Part shown: positions 8,303 to 15,410 of the stretch, one piece after another | Layout: every line of letters starts with the position of its first letter | How positions within the stretch are numbered: position 1 is the stretch's first letter | NCBI RefSeq assembly: GCF_000213575.1 | Contig: NZ_GL892006.1 | Span: 82,614-146,613, forward strand | DNA from: Dysgonomonas mossii DSM 22836 | GTDB lineage: Bacteria > Bacteroidota > Bacteroidia > Bacteroidales > Dysgonomonadaceae | Direction: 5' to 3' | DNA length: 64,000 nt | Translations under genes and position numbers: made by a program | Notes under the pieces: generated by a model | Database searches by the model: none | What the model was told of the DNA's origin: nothing | The model's input: only the letters and a program-made list of their open reading frames with translations

Positions 8303-9421
8303 TTATTTCTTTACTTCTGTTGTTACAAAATAAGCACCCATCGGATTTATTCCTTTGGTTTTAAATGACTTTACATATCCGCCATTACTATTGTAGATAT
8401 GCATTCCCCCTTCATTTTTGTAATCGGATGTAGCAATATAAATATCCTCTGTTATTGGATCTACAGTTATATTATATGCACGTTTTATATCAGCTTTATC
8501 AGCCTCTACAAAAGCTTGATCTACTATTTTATTTGTTGAAATATCATAGTATGACAACTTGGTTGACATTGTTGTATAATCTTCCTTCATCAAATATATC
8601 TTGTCTTTTCCTGCTTCCAAATTAGATGCAACATCAGTACCTAGTACTGTTACCTTATTGTCTGAAGTGCTAATCTTTTGCAAGCTTGATGGGATTGTAG
8701 AATAGTTACCATTAGATATAACATACAAGTTACCATTCTTATCGCTTCTTATTTTAGTAGGATTCACGACGACTTCTATTTCTCCTGTTTTTGTAAAAGA
8801 ACTTAGATCGATTATTGATAGTTTCTTTCCGGCTCCGGTACCCATATAGTCAGAAATAGTAACATATGCCTTGTTGTTTACAATTGCAAACTCTTCTGGA
8901 TAAGTACCGTCAACAGAAGCAAGCTTGTCAATCTTCATAGTTGTAGTATCTATGCGTGCCAGATTTCCATCATAAAGAGTCACATATACTTTACCATTAT
9001 AAGCTTCTATTGAACGAGGTTTGCGAGGTTGTTCGCTATCATTCAAAGGCTTTATGATAGTATTGGTTCCATCAGTATATTTTAATAATTTACCTGTTTT
9101 ATCGGTAATATAAATACAGTTTGATTGTGTTACGGTTATATACATTTTAGAACCATAAATTACCATATCCTGCCCACCGTTTCCGAGGCTTATCTCATTT
9201 TTATTCAGAAACACATCACCTGAAGTAATATTCTTATCATTATCATAATATGTTAATGCGGCATCTATTTTACTTGACATACTACCGGAATTCAGCACAT
9301 AAACACCTGTAGTCGCATATTCAGGCTCAACCCAAGGCTCATCTTTTTCACTATCGCTACATGATATTAGCGAAAACATTAATGTAGAGAATAAAATACC
9401 TTTTAATAAAATCTTTTTCAT
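8303..9421 (-). CDS. BtuG-like surface lipoprotein, beta-propeller (DUF5074/YncE-like)
   Basis: A 372-residue lipoprotein (MKKILLKGILFSTLMFSLISC; Cys near 21) followed by SDSEKDEP, an acidic stretch of the kind that exports Bacteroidota lipoproteins to the cell surface. The remainder has repeated blades of the form 'GKVYVTLYDGNLARIDTTT', 'NKAYVTISDYMG', 'GNLYVISNGN', 'DKIYLMKEDY', consistent with a 6-7-bladed propeller. In Bacteroides, BtuG is a surface propeller that binds cobalamin and caps BtuB. The gene order here (receptor, propeller, binding protein) and the riboswitch point to the same job. The gap to the receptor gene is 22 bp. Confidence 0.8.
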   Translation of the reverse strand: MKKILLKGILFSTLMFSLISCSDSEKDEPWVEPEYATTGVYVLNSGSMSSKIDAALTYYDNDKNITSGDVFLNKNEISLGNGGQDMVIYGSKMYITVTQSNCIYITDKTGKLLKYTDGTNTIIKPLNDSEQPRKPRSIEAYNGKVYVTLYDGNLARIDTTTMKIDKLASVDGTYPEEFAIVNNKAYVTISDYMGTGAGKKLSIIDLSSFTKTGEIEVVVNPTKIRSDKNGNLYVISNGNYSTIPSSLQKISTSDNKVTVLGTDVASNLEAGKDKIYLMKEDYTTMSTKLSYYDISTNKIVDQAFVEADKADIKRAYNITVDPITEDIYIATSDYKNEGGMHIYNSNGGYVKSFKTKGINPMGAYFVTTEVKK

Positions 9422-9443
9422 GTTTTATAATACTTTTTTTTAA

Positions 9444-11456
9444 TTAATATTTTAGTGTCGCAGTTATGCTGAACGACCGACCAGGCATTGGATAATTTTT
9501 AATCACCTGATATTGCTTATCCCAAACATTTAGTAAGGTGGCTTGCAATAATAGCTCACTGCTCTTTATTTTTAGTTGTTTATTCATGCTGATAGTATGT
9601 TCAGAATAACTATCCATTTTATATTTAGCGATATTCTGATACCAAAAATAGCGTTCTCCGGTAATGATAACAGAATATGAGAAATTCACCCATGGGTTCT
9701 TTATCACAGCTGAAGCAGCACCTGAATGTTTTGGTGTATATATTATTTGATTTTTGTATACGTCTTCTTTGGGATTAGTAATATCTATTGCTTTCATGTA
9801 GCTGTAAGAGCCGGATAAATCTATTCCCATAGCTGATGAAAAGTCGAAGCCACAGGCTACCTTTGCATCTATCCCTGTAATTTCAACTTTACCTAAATTT
9901 GTAGTATAGGGATAAAACGTAGAAGGCTGTATGATAATTTTATCTTTTATTCTATTATAATAACCATCTACATTCACACTTATATAATTTGATTTTTCAG
10001 AAGTTATAGAGCCTATCCATGTCATACCTGCATTCAGTTGTTTTGCAGATTCGGGTTTCACTTGAGATAAAGACCGAGTATAGAAAGCCTCGGTAAAAGT
10101 TGGGATTCTAAATATATCTTTGTAAGATGCTCTTAATCGGAATTGATTATAATCTTTAATAGGAACAAAAGATAAGCTTACCGCTGGCGAAATTTTCTTA
10201 TATGTTTTGTTATTTTGCTCACTCCTTGTCTTTTCTGATATATATATGGCTAATAAACTAGTGGTTACAGTGAACCTATCGGTCATATATTTTCCAGCAA
10301 AGGCACTCAACGAACTATACCTTTTAGGACGGGAGGCTTCCCCTCCAAACTTAGTTGTTTCATCAAATAGTTTATTGTAAGACAAGTCTTCGACTAAAGA
10401 TAAATTGATCTTTTTATTTACTTTATACAGCATTGCATTCGACCAATAAACCTCTTGTTGTTTGTATATATCGACTCTTTTTCCATTTTCATAAGCATCA
10501 TACAAATCTCTATAACGTGTATAATTATAATCGTATTTAGCTTGGGATTTATATTCAAAGTTCTGTCCTAACTTTTTATTATATACAGTCTGAATAAAAA
10601 AGTTTTTATTCCACAATCTTTCTACATGGTAATCATTCTGAAAATCAACAGCATCAGGAAGACCTCTTTCCGAATCGAAATAGTATATTTTAGTTTTTAA
10701 CTTTCCTAGACTACCAAAATCATTATAGAGGTTTACCTCTGTCCTGTAGATATCAACATCACTATTTTTTCTTTTATTATGGTATGGTGTTTTTCCATTC
10801 AACATACTGAATGGGTATTGTCCATCTGCTCTTTGCCAACTTCCATTTGCTGACAGGATAAATTTATTATTTATTTTGTGTGCATAATCTAAAACCGGAT
10901 TAAATAATCCAAAAGATCCGGTTGCTATTTTAACATAACCTCTGTAGTTTTTGGTTGTAAATTGTGGTGTAATTGTTTCCAGATTAAGAACTCCTACAGA
11001 TGCAAAACTTCTGGCTGTTTGAAAAATATTATCCGACTGTCCTATATTTAGCGATATCATTGAAATATTATCCAAAGAAAAACGACCAATATCCACTTGC
11101 CCCGACTGCATATTACTAACCATGATTCCATCATAGCTAACGGCTGTATGTTCAGTCCCCATCCCTCTAATGGCTATTGTCTTTAAACCTCCTATACCTC
11201 CATAATCTTTAAGAACAATTCCATTAAATTGCCTTACTGCATCGGAAACAGTTTGTATTCCTCGCTGCAAAATCTCTGTATTATCAATCACTTGAAGTGG
11301 AGTTGTAGATCGTGAGACAGAAGGTTTGATCTGTGCAGAAATTTCTATCTCTGACAGTTTCTTTGCATTGAGACTATCATTAATCTGAGCCTGTATGTGA
11401 ATACAGCCTGTTACAAATAAAAATATAAGGGAGAGTAAAAAAGTCCTCATCTTCAC
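9444..11456 (-). CDS. btuB: TonB-dependent vitamin B12 receptor (BtuB-type)
   Basis: A 670-residue outer-membrane receptor that imports cobalamin using TonB energy. An export signal (about residues 1-23) is followed by LSEIEISAQ, a likely TonB box region, then a plug domain with IQTVSDAVRQFNGI, IAIRGMG (the conserved plug RG motif) and the YDGI/SNMQSGQVD segment, and a 22-strand barrel ending in an aromatic-rich strand (SITATLKY). It lacks the N-terminal carboxypeptidase-like domain of SusC proteins, as expected for BtuB. Cobalamin specificity rests on the riboswitch directly upstream and the BtuG/BtuF-like genes downstream, not on the barrel sequence. Confidence 0.88.
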   Translation of the reverse strand: MKMRTFLLSLIFLFVTGCIHIQAQINDSLNAKKLSEIEISAQIKPSVSRSTTPLQVIDNTEILQRGIQTVSDAVRQFNGIVLKDYGGIGGLKTIAIRGMGTEHTAVSYDGIMVSNMQSGQVDIGRFSLDNISMISLNIGQSDNIFQTARSFASVGVLNLETITPQFTTKNYRGYVKIATGSFGLFNPVLDYAHKINNKFILSANGSWQRADGQYPFSMLNGKTPYHNKRKNSDVDIYRTEVNLYNDFGSLGKLKTKIYYFDSERGLPDAVDFQNDYHVERLWNKNFFIQTVYNKKLGQNFEYKSQAKYDYNYTRYRDLYDAYENGKRVDIYKQQEVYWSNAMLYKVNKKINLSLVEDLSYNKLFDETTKFGGEASRPKRYSSLSAFAGKYMTDRFTVTTSLLAIYISEKTRSEQNNKTYKKISPAVSLSFVPIKDYNQFRLRASYKDIFRIPTFTEAFYTRSLSQVKPESAKQLNAGMTWIGSITSEKSNYISVNVDGYYNRIKDKIIIQPSTFYPYTTNLGKVEITGIDAKVACGFDFSSAMGIDLSGSYSYMKAIDITNPKEDVYKNQIIYTPKHSGAASAVIKNPWVNFSYSVIITGERYFWYQNIAKYKMDSYSEHTISMNKQLKIKSSELLLQATLLNVWDKQYQVIKNYPMPGRSFSITATLKY

Positions 11457-11557
11457 AAATTATTCAATAAAATGCTTTCGATAAGAACAAAGAAAAGACT
11501 ATATAATCTTGACACTGTTTCTTAAGCTCTATTCCTCGAAAGCTGTCCGAACTATTA

Positions 11558-11720
11558 CTTTGCAGGTCTTCTGACTTACTCCAACTTGTACAGCCTTCCC
11601 ATTACGAATAACAGTGGCTATGTTGCACAAGCTTTAAAGAGCTTACAGCAGCGGGTCTGTTCAGGATTTTCACCTGATTCCCTTTTAATTCGTTAACAAA
11701 CGAAACAAAGTCCTGCAAAG
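11558..11720 (-). ncRNA. Cobalamin riboswitch
   Basis: On the minus strand the RNA carries the class hallmarks in order: GGGAATCAGGTGAAAATCC, then CAGACCCGCTGCTGTAAGC, a variable arm, GGGAAGGCTG, and finally AGTCAGAAGACCTGC. A 9-bp P1 stem is perfect: CTTTGCAGG (11558-11566 on the plus strand) with CCTGCAAAG (11712-11720). It ends about 100 nt before the btuB start. B12 binding would be expected to reduce translation or transcription of the uptake operon; the B12 core is certain, while the expression platform was not resolved. Confidence 0.95.
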
Positions 11721-11748
11721 GTAAGGATAAATTATATTGAAAGACAAA
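11716..11748 (-). promoter_or_regulatory. Promoter of the btu operon
   Basis: The minus strand has TTTG at 11748-11745, 21 bp, then TACCTTTG at 11723-11716, a full match to the Bacteroidota consensus. The -7 box overlaps the outer 5' strand of P1, so either the outer pairs of P1 are not transcribed or transcription starts unusually close to the box. Confidence 0.6.
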
Positions 11749-11908
11749 ATATAAATGTTAATTTCACTCGCATACTTCTTGCGAAAGATATTATCCTGTG
11801 TTTTATGCCACTATGCCTTGAAAGTTCTTTAACCTTGAGTAACGATGAATTAAATTAATATTTATAAATCCACGTCTAATGTTGTGTTTATCTTAAAAGA
11901 AAAACGCT

Positions 11909-11916
11909 TACCTTTG
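11909..11916 (+). promoter_or_regulatory. -7 promoter box for pseudouridine synthase gene (TACCTTTG)
   Basis: An exact TAnnTTTG match 23 bp before the ATG at 11940. A TTG at 11882 is slightly too far upstream to be an ideal -33. Confidence 0.5.
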
Positions 11917-11939
11917 TTTCATATTCATATATAAATGAA

Positions 11940-12881
11940 ATGAGGAATACGACCAGAGATAAAGTATTGCAGGAAATAAAAGTTGACCAACCGACTCAAT
12001 TGCTAGATTTCCTTGTCCAAAAAGAAGTACGTAAAAGCCGCAACGCCGTTAAATCGCTTCTTGCACATAAACAAATCAAAGTAAACGGAAAGCTTATCAC
12101 TCAATTCGATTTCGAACTGAAGGCAAAAGATAAGGTCTCTGTTATGAAATACGATCAGTCTCGAAAAGAGAAAAGATTGAAGGGATTAAAGATTGTATTT
12201 GAAGACGACGACCTACTCGTTATCGAAAAAGAAGCCGGGTTCCTATCTGTAGCTACAGATAAGGAAAAATCACGCACTGTATATAACTCTCTGAATGAAT
12301 ACGTAAAGAAAAAAGATAAAAAAGCACGTGTTTATGTTCTGCATCGCCTCGACAGAGAAGTTTCGGGACTTATGATCTTTGCGAAAGATATGGAGCTACA
12401 GGATATTTTCCAGAAAAACTGGGACAACCTTGTGCCTAAGTATTCATACATGGCAATTGTAGAAGGACGCCCGAATCCTAAAAATGGAACTGTAACATCG
12501 TGGCTTACCGAGAACAAAAACTTTGTAATGATGTCATCTCTTATCGATAACGGTGGACTGAAATCTGTTACTCATTACAAGACACAAAAATCGAAAGGTG
12601 GCTATTCATTATTGGATTTTGACCTCGAAACACGACGCAAGAATCAAGTAAGAGTACACATGCAACAGATCGGACACCCGATTGTTGGCGATAAAAAATA
12701 TGGTGCTTCAAATAATCCGATCAAAAGAATTGCCCTTCATGCCGGGGGACTAATTTTGAAACATCCAAGAACAGGGGAATTGCTTGAATTTAAAGCCGGC
12801 ATCCCTAAAGCAATGCAAATACTAATATCCGAAACACAAAAAGAAAGAAAGGATAAGCCCGAAAAAGAGGAATCAATTTAA
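11940..12881 (+). CDS. RluA-family pseudouridine synthase
   Basis: A 313-residue RNA-modifying enzyme that converts uridine to pseudouridine in rRNA or tRNA. An S4 RNA-binding domain occupies about residues 15-75 (LDFLVQKEVRKSRNAVKSLL... IKVNGKLI). The catalytic domain has HRLDREVSGL with the catalytic Asp near residue 138, and RRKNQVRVHMQQIGHPIVGD, the second family motif. S4 plus RluA matches the RluC/RluD branch, but the target base cannot be told. The gene starts the cluster with the XRE-cupin regulator 12 bp downstream. Confidence 0.9.
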   Translation: MRNTTRDKVLQEIKVDQPTQLLDFLVQKEVRKSRNAVKSLLAHKQIKVNGKLITQFDFELKAKDKVSVMKYDQSRKEKRLKGLKIVFEDDDLLVIEKEAGFLSVATDKEKSRTVYNSLNEYVKKKDKKARVYVLHRLDREVSGLMIFAKDMELQDIFQKNWDNLVPKYSYMAIVEGRPNPKNGTVTSWLTENKNFVMMSSLIDNGGLKSVTHYKTQKSKGGYSLLDFDLETRRKNQVRVHMQQIGHPIVGDKKYGASNNPIKRIALHAGGLILKHPRTGELLEFKAGIPKAMQILISETQKERKDKPEKEESI

Positions 12882-12893
12882 TACATTTTAGGT

Positions 12894-13448
12894 ATGAATG
12901 AAGATATTAAGCAGATAGGTCAGCGTCTGAAAGGTCTCCGTGAGGCTTTGGATATGACGACCGAAGAGTTCGCTTCATCATGTGGTATCGATCCTGTGGT
13001 ATACCTCGAATATGAAGAAGGCAGAAAAGATTTGACTATCAGTACACTGAAAAACATTGCGTCGAAACATAATATAGATGTTTCTGTACTGATGTTTGCC
13101 GACGAACCTCGCATGAGCAGCTATTTTTTGACGCGCAAGGGAAAAGGTTTAGCTGTGAAGCGTGTTTCAGATTACAGCTATCAGACGCTAGCCGGTGGAT
13201 TTAATAATCGAAAGGCTGATGTGTTTGAAGTTACAGTAGAACCCAAGCAAGATAGTGTAAGGATACATCATAGCACACATACCGGGCAAGAGTTTAACCT
13301 TATCCTTGAAGGACGGATGCTTTTACAAATAAATGGGAAAGATTTAATATTGGAAGAAGGTGATAGCATCTACTTCGATTCAAGCCTGCCCCATGGAATG
13401 AAAGCTTTGGACGGAAAGCGAGTGAAGTTTATTGCTGTTGTGCTGTAA
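12894..13448 (+). CDS. XRE-family regulator with C-terminal cupin domain
   Basis: 184 residues: an N-terminal helix-turn-helix (about 8-62; IGQRLKGLREALDMTTEEFA ... VYLEYEEGRKDLTISTLKNIA) and a C-terminal cupin_2 barrel (about 110-182; HHSTHTGQEFNLILEGR ... LEEGDSIYFDSSLPHGM) with the His/Glu metal-binding pattern. Such one-component regulators sense small molecules. It sits 43 bp before the acyl-CoA ligase gene on the same strand, a pairing that suggests it controls that enzyme (inference). Confidence 0.88.
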   Translation: MNEDIKQIGQRLKGLREALDMTTEEFASSCGIDPVVYLEYEEGRKDLTISTLKNIASKHNIDVSVLMFADEPRMSSYFLTRKGKGLAVKRVSDYSYQTLAGGFNNRKADVFEVTVEPKQDSVRIHHSTHTGQEFNLILEGRMLLQINGKDLILEEGDSIYFDSSLPHGMKALDGKRVKFIAVVL

Positions 13449-13490
13449 GCTTGTATTTTCATTTACTAAAAGATTAATCACCATTATATA

Positions 13491-15146
13491 ATGTTGGAAA
13501 AATTTGTAAAACAAATTCATTTTACTTCAACTGAAGATTTTGCAAAGCATTATCACGTTGAGATTCCTGATAATTTTAATTTTGGATATGATGTAGTTGA
13601 TGAATGGGCAAGAATAAACCCTACCAAGAGAGCTATTTGTTGGGGAAATGACCAGGGAGAACACATCGATTTCACATTTGCAGACATCAAAGAACAGAGC
13701 GACCGTACAGCTGCTTATTTTCAGTCCTTAGGCATAGGACATGGAGATATGGTAATGCTTATTATGAAACGACGCTACGAATTCTGGTTTGCTGTTATAG
13801 CTCTGCACAAGATAGGTGCTGTTGCGATTCCGGCGACTCACTTATTGACAAAAAAAGACATTGTTTATCGCAATAACGCGGCAAGTATAAAAGCAATCCT
13901 GAGTGTAAATGACGAAACAGTCATAAGTCACATAAATGAAGCAATGGCGGAGTCGCCAACAGTGAAGTGCCTTATTGCATGCGGAGAAAATATACCTTCG
14001 GGATGGAACGATTTCCATAAAGGAATAAAAGAAGCGAAACCTTTTGTACGTCCCGATCATGTAAATACCAATGATGATATTTCTCTGCTGTATTTTACTT
14101 CAGGTACAACAGGAGAACCGAAGATGGTTATTCATAACTTTGCTTACCCTTTAGGGCATATTGTAACGGCTAAATATTGGCACAACCTGCACGAAAATAG
14201 CCTGCATCTTACAGTTGCCGATACGGGATGGGCAAAAGCCGTTTGGGGAAAACTATACGGGCAGTGGATAGCCGGTGCGGCTGTAATGGTATTCGATCAT
14301 GAAAAGTTTACACCACAATTGGTATTACACCTTATAGAGAAACATAAAATCACTTCTTTTTGTGCACCACCGACAGTATTCCGCTTCATGATTCGCGAAG
14401 ACCTGTCTCACTACGACTTATCTTCGCTAGAGTATGCCACTACAGCAGGAGAAGCTCTCAACCCATCTGTTTTCGAAGCATTCTATAAAGGTACAGGGAT
14501 AAAGATGATGGAGGCTTTCGGTCAAACTGAAACAACTCCTACTATTGTTACTTTCCCGTGGATGGAACCAAAACCCGGAGCAATGGGTGTACCCAATCCG
14601 GCGTATGATATAGACTTGATAGCAGCAGACGGTCGCTCGGTAGAAGATGGCGAAGTAGGTGAAGTTGTTATTAAGACCGACAAGTGGAAACCGCTAGGTC
14701 TATTTATGGGTTATTATCGTGACGAAGCACTAACCAATCAGGTATACCATGACAATGTTTATCATACCGGAGATATGGCTTGGCGCGACGAAGATGGTTA
14801 TTATTGGTTTGTAGGACGCATAGACGACGTTATCAAGAGTTCGGGATACCGCATCGGACCTTTTGAGGTAGAAAGCGCATTGATGACGCATCCGGCTGTT
14901 GTAGAGTGTGCTATTACCGGTGTACCCGACGAGATACGCGGGCAGGTAGTAAAAGCCACCATTGTATTAGCTATGGACTATAAGAACAAGGCCAATGACC
15001 ACCTGAAGCGTGAGATACAAGACCACGTAAAAAAGGTTACAGCTCCATACAAATACCCTCGCATCATCGAGTTTGTTGAAGAACTACCTAAAACAATTAG
15101 TGGAAAGATCAAACGAGCCGAAATAAGAAAACAGGAAGAAAATTAA
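13491..15146 (+). CDS. AMP-forming acyl-CoA ligase (acetyl/medium-chain type)
   Basis: A 551-residue cytoplasmic enzyme that activates a carboxylic acid to its CoA thioester through an acyl-adenylate. ANL-family motifs: P-loop LLYFTSGTTGEPKMV (near residue 200), EAFGQTE (A5, near 345), YHTGDMAWRDEDGYYWFVGR (A7/A8 hinge) and PKTISGKIKR with the catalytic Lys near 542. The middle segment DTGWAKAVWGKLYGQW matches the AcsM/medium-chain ligase branch more than true acetyl-CoA synthetase. Substrate is unassigned. It shares an operon with the XRE-cupin regulator. Confidence 0.88.
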   Translation: MLEKFVKQIHFTSTEDFAKHYHVEIPDNFNFGYDVVDEWARINPTKRAICWGNDQGEHIDFTFADIKEQSDRTAAYFQSLGIGHGDMVMLIMKRRYEFWFAVIALHKIGAVAIPATHLLTKKDIVYRNNAASIKAILSVNDETVISHINEAMAESPTVKCLIACGENIPSGWNDFHKGIKEAKPFVRPDHVNTNDDISLLYFTSGTTGEPKMVIHNFAYPLGHIVTAKYWHNLHENSLHLTVADTGWAKAVWGKLYGQWIAGAAVMVFDHEKFTPQLVLHLIEKHKITSFCAPPTVFRFMIREDLSHYDLSSLEYATTAGEALNPSVFEAFYKGTGIKMMEAFGQTETTPTIVTFPWMEPKPGAMGVPNPAYDIDLIAADGRSVEDGEVGEVVIKTDKWKPLGLFMGYYRDEALTNQVYHDNVYHTGDMAWRDEDGYYWFVGRIDDVIKSSGYRIGPFEVESALMTHPAVVECAITGVPDEIRGQVVKATIVLAMDYKNKANDHLKREIQDHVKKVTAPYKYPRIIEFVEELPKTISGKIKRAEIRKQEEN

Positions 15147-15250
15147 TAATACATCAGTGCAAGAACATGTTTATCTGCATAGAGTATAAAACTATTATCT
15201 ACCGATTTGCATATTTGCTTAATCTCTAATTTCTTTATATTTATTATGAT

Positions 15251-15276
15251 TTGTAAAGAATAAAAGATTATATTTG
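15251..15276 (+). promoter_or_regulatory. Promoter upstream of secDF
   Basis: TATATTTG (15269-15276) matches TAnnTTTG, and TTG at 15251-15253 lies 15 bp upstream, somewhat shorter than the usual spacing. A start near 15283 would give a leader of about 130 nt. Confidence 0.5.
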
Positions 15277-15292
15277 CACGCCTAAAAGTGTG

Positions 15293-15345
15293 CATATATC
15301 TCCATCAGGCCTCATTTTATTGAAAAGAGGCGTCCGGGATATATG
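15293..15345 (+). other. Structured 5' leader of secDF
   Basis: CATATATC (15293-15300) pairs with GATATATG (15338-15345), and inside it GCCTC (15309-15313) pairs with GAGGC (15327-15331), extended by TTTT/AAAA around an ATTG loop. An asymmetric internal loop separates the two helices. No T-run follows, and the coding region begins 65 nt later, so this is a candidate cis-acting RNA element rather than a terminator. I cannot match it to a named family. Confidence 0.5.
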
Positions 15346-15410
15346 TGTATTTTATTAATTTTGAAGAAAATAGAAATAATATAATTAAATAACAAAAAGT
15401 AAAATCCAAA

